This document shows, piece by piece, positions 15,872 through 23,750 of a stretch of DNA of 28,780 nt; the stretch's first letter is position 1, and each line of letters opens with the position of its first letter. This DNA is from DASXRC01 sp036506795 (lineage in GTDB: Bacteria; Actinomycetota; Actinomycetes; Mycobacteriales; Micromonosporaceae). The stretch is taken from assembly GCA_036506795.1 (NCBI GenBank), contig DASXRC010000116.1, forward strand, positions 1 to 28,780, written 5' to 3'. The notes below the pieces were generated by a model, which was not told where the DNA came from, made no database searches, and was given only the letters and a program-made list of their open reading frames with translations. The position numbers were made by a program, and so were the translations under genes.

Positions 15872-17130
15872 CGGGCCCACGGCAGGTACACGCCGTTCGC
15901 GGCGAGCAGCTTGTCGGTCAGGGCGTCGGCCAGCTCGTGCTGCCCGACGAGGGGGTGCGCCAGCAGTGCCGCGTACACCCGTGACCGGCCGCCGCGCAGC
16001 GCCGCGTCGAGCGCCAGCTCCTCGTACCCGCTGACGGCGGCGATGAGGCCGGCGAGGGCGGGGCCGACGGCCTCGACCGGCGCGGGCGTGGCGCCTCCGG
16101 CGTCCACCTCGCACGTCGCCTCGATGACCGCGTCCTCGGGTAGGAACGGGAGCGTGCCGGCGTTGCGGACGTTGACCGGGTGCCGGCCCGCGGCTGCGGG
16201 ATCGAACAGCGACGCGATGAGGCCGATCGCGGCCTCCGAGTAGTACGCGCCGCCTCGCTCGCCGAGCAGCGCCGGCTTGGTCGACAGCGAAGGATCGGCG
16301 TACTGGTGCAGCAGCTCGGCCTCGATCTCAGCCACCCGCTGTCCCCGGCTGGGTGTCCCGCGCTCCTCTCGGACGACCTCATCGTGGCAGTAGAAGTAGC
16401 GCAGGTAGTACGACGGGACGCAGCCGAGGGTCGCGATCACCTCGGCGGGGATCGCCACCTCGGCAGCGATCGCCGGCAGGTGCGCCGACAGTAGCTCCGG
16501 GAGCCGGTCGACGCCGGCGACGTGGACGCCGCGCTCCCAGGTGAGATGGTTGAGCCCGACGTGGTCGAGCGCGACGGCGTCCGGGTCGGCGCCGAACAGT
16601 GCGGCAAACCGGCGCTGGAAGCCGATCGCCACGTTGCACAGCCCGACCGCGCGGTGCCCGGCGTCGAGCAGCGCCCGGGTCACAATGCCGACCGGGTTGG
16701 TGAAGTCAACGATCCAGGCGCCGGGTGCGGCCAGCCGGCGGGCGCGCTCGGCCACGTCCAACACGACCGGAACGGTCCGCAGCGCCTTGGCGAGGCCGCC
16801 GGCACCGGTCGTCTCCTGACCGATGCACCCGCAGTCGAGTGGGAACGTCTCGTCGCTGATCCGGGCCGCCTGGCCGCCGACCCGCAGCTGGATCACCACC
16901 ACGGTGGCGCCGGAGACACCGGCGTCGAGGTCCGCGGTCCAGGTGATGCGAGTGGACTCTCCATAGTGGGCGACGATCCGGCGAGCGAACGGACCGATGA
17001 CGCTCAGCCGTGTCGAGTCCGGGTCGACCAGGGCCACCTCGGTCAGGCCCAGGCCGGCGCCGAGCCGCGCGAAGCCGTCGATCAGCTCCGGTGTGTACGT
17101 GGACCCGCCCCCGACGACCGCGACCTTCAC
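15868..17130 (-). CDS. GH4 glycosidase (6-phospho-beta-glucosidase family)
   Basis: 420 residues. GH4 enzymes use NAD+ and a divalent metal to cleave glycosides by an oxidation/elimination route. The NAD-binding N-terminus is KVAVVGGGSTYTPELIDG. VDFTNPVGIVT and GLCNVAIG (metal-binding C165-N166) follow, then GLNHLTW with metal His at about residue 195. The sequence type is closest to 6-phospho-beta-glucosidases, but no PTS gene is present. The start is GTG 17130, overlapping the permease stop (GTGA). Activity on an unphosphorylated sugar is a real alternative, since other GH4 members act that way. Confidence 0.9.
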   Translation of the reverse strand: MKVAVVGGGSTYTPELIDGFARLGAGLGLTEVALVDPDSTRLSVIGPFARRIVAHYGESTRITWTADLDAGVSGATVVVIQLRVGGQAARISDETFPLDCGCIGQETTGAGGLAKALRTVPVVLDVAERARRLAAPGAWIVDFTNPVGIVTRALLDAGHRAVGLCNVAIGFQRRFAALFGADPDAVALDHVGLNHLTWERGVHVAGVDRLPELLSAHLPAIAAEVAIPAEVIATLGCVPSYYLRYFYCHDEVVREERGTPSRGQRVAEIEAELLHQYADPSLSTKPALLGERGGAYYSEAAIGLIASLFDPAAAGRHPVNVRNAGTLPFLPEDAVIEATCEVDAGGATPAPVEAVGPALAGLIAAVSGYEELALDAALRGGRSRVYAALLAHPLVGQHELADALTDKLLAANGVYLPWAR

Positions 17131-18041
17131 CCCTTGACCCCCGTCAGCGTCACACCTTGGACGAACGCCTTCTGCGCGAAGAAGAACAACACGATGACCG
17201 GCAGCATGGTGAGCATTGTCGCAGCGCTGACCAGGTGCCACTCGACGTGGTGGAGCGTCCGGAACGAGGCCAGCCCGAGCGAAAGCGTCCACGCGTTGGT
17301 GTTCTCGCTCGTGTACAGCAATGGGCCGTAGTAGTCGTTCCAGGCGTAGAAGAACTGGAACATCGCGGCCGCCGCGATGCCCGGCCGGGCCATGGGCAAC
17401 ACGATCCGCAGCAGCGTACGCCACTCGCCGCAGCCGTCTACCCGGGCGGAGTCCAGATAGGAGTCCGGGATCGTCACCATGAACTGGCGGAGCAGGAAGA
17501 TGGAGAACGCGTCGCCGGCAAGCATCGGCAGGATCAGCGGCCAGAGCGAGCCGGTCAGCCCCCACCGCGCCCAGAACAGGTACAGGGGCACGGTGGTGAC
17601 CTGGGGTGGCAGCATCATCATGCAGATGATCGCCACCAGCACGGCGCTGCGACCACGCCAGCGCAGCTTCGCCAGGGCGTACGCGGCCGGCACGCTGGAC
17701 AGCAGCATGAACAGCGTGGCCAGGCCGGCGTAGATGACCGTGTTGAGTAGGTACCTGGCGAGAGGCGTCCGGCGGAACGCCTCGGCATAGTTGCCCGGAT
17801 GCCAGCTCGTCGGCCATAGGTTCGACGTGAACGTCTGCTCGCTGGTCATGAACGAGGTCAGCAACAGGAACGCGATCGGGGCGAGGAAGATCAGGCACAG
17901 CGCAATGGCGGTCGCGTGTTTGGCCACGAACAGCAGCAGGTCCTGGCGGCGCAGGCGCGCCTTCGGCCGCGTGCGCGTGGTGGGTTGCCGCGGCTGTGGC
18001 AGCACCGCACCGCGGCTCCCGGTCGTGAGGCCCGTGGTCAC
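17127..18041 (-). CDS. ABC sugar permease, MalG type
   Basis: 304 residues with six predicted membrane segments, the first near residues 37-57. The EAA loop YLDSARVDGCGEWRTLLRIVLP contacts the ATPase. GTG 18041 is preceded by GGAGG and overlaps the upstream permease stop by 4 bases. An in-frame upstream reading exists but lies inside the MalF-type gene. The operon has no ATPase gene. Such importers commonly share an MsiK-type ATPase encoded elsewhere in actinobacteria. Confidence 0.9.
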   Translation of the reverse strand: MTTGLTTGSRGAVLPQPRQPTTRTRPKARLRRQDLLLFVAKHATAIALCLIFLAPIAFLLLTSFMTSEQTFTSNLWPTSWHPGNYAEAFRRTPLARYLLNTVIYAGLATLFMLLSSVPAAYALAKLRWRGRSAVLVAIICMMMLPPQVTTVPLYLFWARWGLTGSLWPLILPMLAGDAFSIFLLRQFMVTIPDSYLDSARVDGCGEWRTLLRIVLPMARPGIAAAAMFQFFYAWNDYYGPLLYTSENTNAWTLSLGLASFRTLHHVEWHLVSAATMLTMLPVIVLFFFAQKAFVQGVTLTGVKG

Positions 18042-19051
18042 GACGCACCTCCGGTGAACGCGCGGAACCGACGCAACAGCACGAGCGTGACGCTCATCGA
18101 GACGACGAACAGGATGACCGCCATGACGTTGGCGTAGCCGAGCACGTTGAAGCGGAAGCCGACCACGTACAGCCAGAGCGGGTAGGTGAACGTGGAGCCC
18201 TCGGGGTAGCCGAACGTGTCGGAGATGCCGCCGCCGCCGGTTATTTGCCCGGACGCCGCCGACGCCGCTACCGCCGCCTGCGTGAAGAACTGCAGCGTCG
18301 CGATCACCCCGATGATGGCGGCGAAGAGCAGAACCGGGGAGATGGCGGGCACGGTGACGTACCGGAACCGGTGCCAGGCGTTCGCGCCGTCGATCGAGGC
18401 CGCCTCGTACAGCTCGGTCGGCACGTCGAGCAGCGCCGCCACGAAAATGATCATGAGATCGCCGACGCCCCACAGCATGAGCAGGACCAGCGAGGGTTTG
18501 GACCAGTCCGGCGAGTTGAACCAGAGCGGCCCGGATATGCCGACCTTGTCCAGCAGGCTGTTGACCGGCCCCGTGCCGGGCTTGAGGAGCAGGACGAACG
18601 CCAGCGTCGCCGCAACCGGAGGCGCCAGCGCCGGCAGGTAGAACAGCGTCCGGAACAGGCCGCGACCGCGCTTGATCGCGTTAAGCAACATCGCGGTCAG
18701 CAGCGCGCCCACCATGCGGGCCGGGACCATCACCGCGACGAGCCACAGCGTGTTGGCGGCCGCCGTCCGGATGTTGGGGTCCTCGAACACGAAGCGCCAG
18801 TTCGCCAGGCCGACCCATTGGGGCTGGTTCACCAGGTCGAAGCGGGTGAACGAGAAGTAGACCGCGGACACCAGCGGGTAGCCGAGGAACAGGATCAGGC
18901 CCACCAGCGCGGGCGCCATGAACGAGAGCACGACGAGGCGGTGCCGCCACCGCTGGCGACGCCGGCCCGAGCGGGCGTCCGCCGGGCGTTTCACCGGGGC
19001 GCGACCGGCCGGTGCTCGGCCGGTCGCGTCCCCGGCAGCGATGGTTGCCAT
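18038..19051 (-). CDS. ABC sugar permease, MalF type
   Basis: 337 residues. A basic, Arg-rich cytoplasmic head (residues 1-40) is followed by six membrane segments. The EAA loop ELYEAASIDGANAWHRFRYVTVP is intact, in contrast to the decayed copy at 7567-7899. ATG 19051 with GCGGGG upstream lies 2 bases after the binding-protein stop. With the MalG-type partner it forms the membrane channel for the sugar bound by the upstream lipoprotein. Confidence 0.9.
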   Translation of the reverse strand: MATIAAGDATGRAPAGRAPVKRPADARSGRRRQRWRHRLVVLSFMAPALVGLILFLGYPLVSAVYFSFTRFDLVNQPQWVGLANWRFVFEDPNIRTAAANTLWLVAVMVPARMVGALLTAMLLNAIKRGRGLFRTLFYLPALAPPVAATLAFVLLLKPGTGPVNSLLDKVGISGPLWFNSPDWSKPSLVLLMLWGVGDLMIIFVAALLDVPTELYEAASIDGANAWHRFRYVTVPAISPVLLFAAIIGVIATLQFFTQAAVAASAASGQITGGGGISDTFGYPEGSTFTYPLWLYVVGFRFNVLGYANVMAVILFVVSMSVTLVLLRRFRAFTGGAS

Positions 19052-19053
19052 CG

Positions 19054-20379
19054 CTACCCCGCCAGCTTCACCAGGTTGTTGACCTGCTTGTCCACGTTCG
19101 TGAGGCCCGCGTCGAGGTTCTTGGCCGAGCCGGACTGCCACTGCTGCAGGAATGTCTGGAACGTCTCCTGGTACGCGGGACCGACCGCACTCGGCGGCGT
19201 GGTGGACGTCTTCGGGTGCGCGAAGATGTCCAGGAACACCTTGAACTCGGGGTCCACCTTGAGGTCAGGGGAGGTGAGGGCGTCGGTCGTGCTCGGCACG
19301 TTGCGGATGCTGTTACTGAGCTTGACGATCGCCGCCGTGTCGGTGGTCAGGTACCGGATCAGCGCCCAGGCCGCCTCGGCGTTCTTGGCGTTGCGGGAGA
19401 TGCCGATCACGTTGCCCGTGACGTATCCGGCGCCGTACTGGCTCGGGTCTGCGACGGGCATGGGCGCCACGCCGAACTGCACGCCCGGGGCCTGGTCGTG
19501 CAGGAACGCGATCCGCCACTCGCCGTCGATGTTCATCGCGACCTTGCCCTTCTGGAACGCGTTGTCGGCCCCCCACTCGTCGCCCAGGCTGGCGCGGAAC
19601 TTTTCCAGCTTGGCGTAGCCATACCAGTCGATGAGTTCTTTCTGCCACGTCAGCAGGTCCTTCCACCGCTGGTCGCCGCCGATCGCCGACGTGCCGTCCT
19701 CGTTGAGCCACTTTGCGTCGACCATCGGCGCCAGGTGCGCCGGGGAGTTCTCGTAGAAGCCGAACAGCGGCAGGAAGCCGGCGCGCACGATGGTGCCGTC
19801 CGGCTTGCGGACGGTCAGCCGCTTGGCCAGGTCGGCCAGCTCGGTGAGCGTCTTGGGGGGCGAGGTCACGCCGGCGTCAGCGAAGATCTTCTTGTTGTAG
19901 TACAGGCCATACGCGTCGGCGAGCACCGGCATCGCGCACCGCTTTCCGCGGTACTCGGTGTAGGAGCGGACGGTCGCCGGCAGCTTGTTCAGATCGATCT
20001 TGTCTCGTGCGATGTAGGGCGCAAGGTCCTGCCATGCGCTCGTGGCGCAGAACTTGCCCACGATGTCGGTGGAGTACGACAGTCCGACGTCCGGGCCCTG
20101 GCCGGCGCCGATGGCCTGCAGCATCTTCGTGTCGTCCTGCCCGGACTTCACGACGACCGTGACCTTCGGATACTTGGCCTTGAAGTCGGCGACGATCTCG
20201 TCGATCGCCTTCGCCTCGCGGTCGGTGAAGAAGTGCCAGAACTCCACGGTTCCGGTCGGCTCCACGCCGGGCGTGGCGACCGGCTCGGCTTCGCGGGCGG
20301 GCGTGCAGGCGCCCGCCGCCAGGGTGGCCGCGAAGAGGCTCGCGACGAGGAGTATGCGTGCTCGTTTCATGCCGGACAT
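19054..20379 (-). CDS. Extracellular sugar-binding lipoprotein of an ABC importer
   Basis: 441 residues. The signal peptide has KRAR then a hydrophobic run and a lipobox LAAGAC with lipidated Cys25. The mature part begins after a Pro/Ala/Glu linker with GTVEFWHFFTDREAKAIDEIV, typical of family-1 sugar-binding proteins, and contains KVAMNIDGEW and AAWALIRYLT. ATG 20379 (MSGMKRAR) has GAGGAG 5 nt upstream. ATG 20370 is a shorter option. The gene starts 13 bases after the ROK regulator stop. The GH4 enzyme in the operon suggests a beta-linked disaccharide or glucoside as ligand (inference). Confidence 0.9.
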   Translation of the reverse strand: MSGMKRARILLVASLFAATLAAGACTPAREAEPVATPGVEPTGTVEFWHFFTDREAKAIDEIVADFKAKYPKVTVVVKSGQDDTKMLQAIGAGQGPDVGLSYSTDIVGKFCATSAWQDLAPYIARDKIDLNKLPATVRSYTEYRGKRCAMPVLADAYGLYYNKKIFADAGVTSPPKTLTELADLAKRLTVRKPDGTIVRAGFLPLFGFYENSPAHLAPMVDAKWLNEDGTSAIGGDQRWKDLLTWQKELIDWYGYAKLEKFRASLGDEWGADNAFQKGKVAMNIDGEWRIAFLHDQAPGVQFGVAPMPVADPSQYGAGYVTGNVIGISRNAKNAEAAWALIRYLTTDTAAIVKLSNSIRNVPSTTDALTSPDLKVDPEFKVFLDIFAHPKTSTTPPSAVGPAYQETFQTFLQQWQSGSAKNLDAGLTNVDKQVNNLVKLAG

Positions 20380-20392
20380 GGGTGCTCCTCGG

Positions 20393-21568
20393 TCAGGACG
20401 GGGGGATGGCGTCGCGGAGCGTGCCGACGAGCGTCTCCCGCACGGCGCGCACGCCGCAGTCCAGCGCGCCGAGCAGGACGGCGTCGTCGGTCACGCCGGT
20501 CACCGCGATGGGGGTATCCAGTGGGGTGGTGGCGCGCAGCGCGGCCACGACCGCGTCGCGCAGGGCGTCACCGCCGGCCTGGGCGACATCGCCGGCCAGG
20601 ACGACGAGTGGGGGATCGAGCACCGCGGCAACGGCGGCGATGCCGACGGCGATCCGGTCGGCGAGCGCGCTGAGGAACTCGTCCGCTCCGCTCGCAACCG
20701 CCGCCGCGACCGCATCGGCGGCACCGGCGGTGCGTAGCCCATGCGCCGCCGCGAGCGCCTGGACCGCCTGCCCGCCGACCAGGTCGTGCAGGTCGGTGCC
20801 GGGACCGCCCCCGCGCAGCCCCACCGGCACGTAGCCGATCTCGCCGGCCCCGCCGCGGGCGCCCCGCAATAGCTGGCCACCGAGGTCGATGGCGAGGCCA
20901 AGACCGAAGCTGAACCACACGAGGGCGAAGCCATCCACGTCTCTGGCCACCCCGTGCGCGCGCTCGGCCACCGCCGCGAGGTTGACGTCGTTCTCGACCG
21001 CCACGGGTACGCCGAGGCGGTCGGCGAGCCGGTCGACGAGGCCGGGCCGGTTCCACCCGGGTACGTCGATGTGCCGGATGACGCCGGAGGTGGGGTCGTA
21101 GGAACCGGGCACGCCGAGCTGGACATGCCGGATGCGGTCGGGGACCGTGCCGGCCTCCGTGCACAGCTCCTCGACCGCGGCGGTGATGGCGGCTTCGGGC
21201 TCGACCCGCGCGAAGTCCGCGGCGCGCTCCGCCCGTGCGAGCACGGCCCCGTTGATGTCGCAGACGGCGAGCGCCAGCGACGGAAGCCGCGTCTCGCGGA
21301 CGGACACGCCGACGGCGTACCCCGCCTCCGGGTTCGCGGCGTAGATCTCGGCGTTGGGTCCGGGACCGCCGCTCGTGTGTCCGATGACGATCGCGAGCCC
21401 GGCGTCGGTCAGCCGGCGGAGCACCTCGGACGTGGTCGGCTTGGAGAGCCCGGTCAGCTCCCGCAGGGCGCCCCGGGTGAGCGGGCCCCGGTCGAACAGG
21501 TATGCGAGGCTCGCGCTCTCGTTCATCGCGCGCAACAGCCTCGACGAGCCGGCCAGTCTCTCCACCAC
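20393..21568 (-). CDS. ROK-family transcriptional regulator
   Basis: 391 residues from GTG 21568 with GGCGGAG upstream. A winged helix-turn-helix (LTRGALRELTGLSKPTTSEVL, about residues 30-50) precedes a ROK sugar-sensing domain. In the ROK signature the usual GH of the AGEIGH motif reads GAGEIGYVPV, and the CxCGxxGC zinc cluster is absent. It is therefore a sensor and probably not an active kinase. As first gene of the operon it likely represses itself and the importer/GH4/kinase genes, with the AT-rich palindrome just upstream as the probable operator. Confidence 0.88.
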   Translation of the reverse strand: MVERLAGSSRLLRAMNESASLAYLFDRGPLTRGALRELTGLSKPTTSEVLRRLTDAGLAIVIGHTSGGPGPNAEIYAANPEAGYAVGVSVRETRLPSLALAVCDINGAVLARAERAADFARVEPEAAITAAVEELCTEAGTVPDRIRHVQLGVPGSYDPTSGVIRHIDVPGWNRPGLVDRLADRLGVPVAVENDVNLAAVAERAHGVARDVDGFALVWFSFGLGLAIDLGGQLLRGARGGAGEIGYVPVGLRGGGPGTDLHDLVGGQAVQALAAAHGLRTAGAADAVAAAVASGADEFLSALADRIAVGIAAVAAVLDPPLVVLAGDVAQAGGDALRDAVVAALRATTPLDTPIAVTGVTDDAVLLGALDCGVRAVRETLVGTLRDAIPPS

Positions 21569-21574
21569 TCCGCC

Positions 21575-21602
21575 TTGATTAATAGGCAGACTGATTAACT
21601 AA
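21575..21602. promoter_or_regulatory. AT-rich palindromic operator upstream of the ROK operon
   Basis: The arms TTGATTAAT (21575-21583) and ATTAACTAA (21594-21602) are separated by 10 bases and match at 7 of 9 positions. It is the most AT-rich spot in this region and lies directly before the ROK gene, 7 bases from its GTG. On the minus strand a possible -10 TATTAA overlaps it, so bound protein would block transcription. Its role as the ROK site is inferred from location and symmetry. Confidence 0.6.
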
Positions 21603-21653
21603 TGTCGGCAGAGTAGGCCCATCCGACGCCCCGGTCAAGAGCGCTCGGGGACT

Positions 21654-22502
21654 GTGACGGTGGCGCCATTGCGGCACACTGCAGAGGTGGTCATCCCCGT
21701 TCACGACGTGAACCCGGTGCGGCGTACGCCGTGGGTGACGTACGCGTTGATCGCCGTGAACGTGATCGTCTTCCTGCTCACTCCCGCGGTCGGCACGACG
21801 GGCGTGGGCGGCGTCTCGGTGCGGGACCTGTGCCGGCAGGAGGCGTTCCTCGACCGGTACGCCGCGATCCCGCACGAGCTGGTGACCAACGATCAGCTGC
21901 CCGAGGCGGCGAACGGCCAGGTGGGCCGCGGACCGCAGGGCGTCGGCTGCGTCGTCGACCGGCCGGCGTACCAGAAGATCCCGGCGCTGACCGTGCTGTT
22001 CTCGATGTTCCTGCACGGCGGCTGGCTGCACCTGCTGGGCAACATGCTGTTCCTGTGGGTGTTTGGCAACAACATCGAGGACCGGTTCGGCCGGGTCCGC
22101 TACCTGTTGCTCTACCTGCTCTGCGGGTACGTGGCCGCGTACGGTTTCGCGCTGTTCAACCAGGCCTCCGCGCAGCCGCTGATCGGGGCGTCCGGGGCGG
22201 TCGCTGGCGTGCTCGGCGCGTACCTCGTGCTCTTTCCCAGGGCCCGCGTGTGGAGCCTCGTCCCGATCCTGTTCTTCATCCCGCTCCGGCTACCCGCGTG
22301 GTTGGTGCTCGGGCTGTGGTTCGTCCTGCAGTGGCTGTACTCCTCCGGCCTCGCCATGTCCGACGCCGGGTCGGTCGCGTACCTGGCCCACGTGTTCGGA
22401 TTCCTGGTCGGCATGCTGGCCGCGATCCCGTTGCTGCCACGGCGCCCGCCCTATCAGTACCAGCGCTACCGATATCCCTACGACGAGCGCTACGGGCGCT
22501 GA
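21654..22502 (+). CDS. Rhomboid-family intramembrane serine protease
   Basis: 282 residues. After a membrane segment near residues 27-43 come an extracytoplasmic loop with Cys residues and then the rhomboid core. This has HGGWLHLLGNMLFLWVFG (HxxxN region), GASGAVAGVLGAY with nucleophile Ser180, and AYLAHVFGFLVG with catalytic His246. The C-terminal tail is short, Tyr/Arg/Pro-rich and cytoplasmic. Rhomboids cut transmembrane helices of other proteins. The substrate is unknown. GTG 21654 has CGGGGA upstream. GTG 21687 (VIPVHDVNP) is a plausible shorter start because conserved sequence begins there. It is divergent from the ROK gene and ends 8 bases from the convergent bsaP. Confidence 0.9.
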   Translation: MTVAPLRHTAEVVIPVHDVNPVRRTPWVTYALIAVNVIVFLLTPAVGTTGVGGVSVRDLCRQEAFLDRYAAIPHELVTNDQLPEAANGQVGRGPQGVGCVVDRPAYQKIPALTVLFSMFLHGGWLHLLGNMLFLWVFGNNIEDRFGRVRYLLLYLLCGYVAAYGFALFNQASAQPLIGASGAVAGVLGAYLVLFPRARVWSLVPILFFIPLRLPAWLVLGLWFVLQWLYSSGLAMSDAGSVAYLAHVFGFLVGMLAAIPLLPRRPPYQYQRYRYPYDERYGR

Positions 22503-22510
22503 CCCCGGCG

Positions 22511-22708
22511 CTACCCCGACCGGGTCTCGCCGTGTTCGACGCAGATGGCGGACCAGCCGGTCGGCAGGACCTGGACCCTCATCCGTCGCCGGCACGCCGG
22601 GCAAAACCGCGGGGGCTCGAGGGCGCGGGCCGCGGCGCACGCGTCATGCCCGCCGTCGGCCAGCGCCCCGCCGCAGCGGTCGCACCAGAAGGCCGCGGCG
22701 GGACTCAC
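22511..22708 (-). CDS. bsaP: Biotin synthase auxiliary protein BsaP
   Basis: A 65-residue Cys-rich protein beginning at GTG 22708, overlapping the bioB stop by 4 bases (GTGA). Metal-ligand-like residues are C9, C12, H21, C24, C36, C39, C56 and H59, with WCDRCGG, FCPACRRRM and LPTGWSAICVEHG as motifs. This matches the small actinobacterial protein encoded after bioB that helps this type of biotin synthase work, probably by supporting its auxiliary iron-sulfur cluster. It is easily missed because of its size. The assignment rests on position, length and the Cys pattern. Confidence 0.82.
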   Translation of the reverse strand: MSPAAAFWCDRCGGALADGGHDACAAARALEPPRFCPACRRRMRVQVLPTGWSAICVEHGETRSG

Positions 22709-23700
22709 AGCGTGGCCGAGAGCGCCTTCACCGGCATCCGGAGCTCCGCGAGGAGCGCCAGGTCCTCGGCCGGAGGACGGCCGAGCGTGGTCAGGTAGTT
22801 GCCGACGATGACCGCGTTTACGCCGCCGAGCAGGCCGTCGCGCGTGCCCAGGTCGCCGAGGGTGATTTCGCGGCCGCCGGCGTACCGCAGGATCGTTCGC
22901 GGGAGCGCGAGCCGGAACGCGGCGATGGCCCGCAGCGCGTCGCGCGCCTCGAGCACCGGGCGGTCGCCGAACGGCGTGCCGGGCCGGGGGTTGAGAAAGT
23001 TGAGCGGCACCTCGTGCGGGTCGAGGTCGGCGAGCTGCACGGCGAACTCGGCGCGCTGCTCGACGATCTCGCCCAGGCCGAGGATGCCGCCGCAGCAGAC
23101 CTCCATGCCGGAGTCGCGGACCATCCGCAGCGTGTCCCAGCGCTCCTCCCATGAGTGTGTGGTGACCACCTGTGGAAAGTACGACCGAGCGGTCTCGAGG
23201 TTGTGGTTGTAGCGGTGCACGCCCATCTCGACGAGCTCGTCGACCTGCCGCTGGCTGAGCATGCCGACCGAGGCGGCCACCTGGATGTCGACCGCCGCCT
23301 TGATCGCGGCGACGCCGTCGCGCAGCTGCCTCATCAGCCGCTCGTCGGGCCCGCGGACGGCGGCCACGATGCAGAACTCGGTCGCCCCGGTGGCCGCGGT
23401 CTGCCGTGCCGCCTCGACGAGCAACGGGATGTCCAGCCAGACCGACCGCACCGGCGAGGTGAATAGGCCAGATTGCGAGCAGAAGTGGCAGTCCTCCGGG
23501 CACCCGCCCGTCTTCAGCGAGACGATGCCCTCCACCTCGACCTCCGGGCCACACCACCGCATCCGCACCTCGTGCGCGAGCTGGAGGGCGGCCGGCACGT
23601 CGGCGTCGGGCAGGTTCAGCACGGCGAGCACACCCGCCTCGTCGAGGCCGGCGCCGTGCCCAAGGACCCGAGCCCGGGCGCGGTCGAGGATCGCAGACAT
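22705..23700 (-). CDS. bioB: Biotin synthase BioB
   Basis: 331 residues, a radical SAM enzyme that inserts sulfur into dethiobiotin. The SAM-cluster motif CPEDCHFCSQS has Cys67, Cys71 and Cys74. EGIVSLKTGG before it, RYNHNLETAR, and CCGGILGLGE are all typical of BioB. The ATG 23700 lies 7 nt after TAGGGT on the minus strand and has no clear ribosome site, which suggests a leaderless mRNA. It is co-transcribed with bsaP and divergent from bioF-bioD. Confidence 0.95.
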   Translation of the reverse strand: MSAILDRARARVLGHGAGLDEAGVLAVLNLPDADVPAALQLAHEVRMRWCGPEVEVEGIVSLKTGGCPEDCHFCSQSGLFTSPVRSVWLDIPLLVEAARQTAATGATEFCIVAAVRGPDERLMRQLRDGVAAIKAAVDIQVAASVGMLSQRQVDELVEMGVHRYNHNLETARSYFPQVVTTHSWEERWDTLRMVRDSGMEVCCGGILGLGEIVEQRAEFAVQLADLDPHEVPLNFLNPRPGTPFGDRPVLEARDALRAIAAFRLALPRTILRYAGGREITLGDLGTRDGLLGGVNAVIVGNYLTTLGRPPAEDLALLAELRMPVKALSATL

Positions 23701-23707
23701 GGTCCGT

Positions 23708-23732
23708 ACCCTACAAGGCGTTCTGTGGATAA
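23708..23732 (-). promoter_or_regulatory. bioB promoter -10 with a DnaA-box-like 9-mer
   Basis: On the minus strand TAGGGT (23708-23713) ends 7 nt before the bioB ATG. No good -35 is seen. Just upstream, at 23724-23732, TTATCCACA (minus strand) is a perfect consensus DnaA box. It lies in the 50-base gap shared with bioF. No biotin-repressor-like palindrome was found there. Confidence 0.4.
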
Positions 23733-23750
23733 CCGCCAGACGAGGGAGCC

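Noticed and set aside
13542..16034. 830-codon open frame on the + strand
   Set aside because: It lies opposite the aldehyde dehydrogenase and kinase genes, crosses their intergenic gap, and shows no domain-like sequence. It is a GC-rich codon-position artefact.
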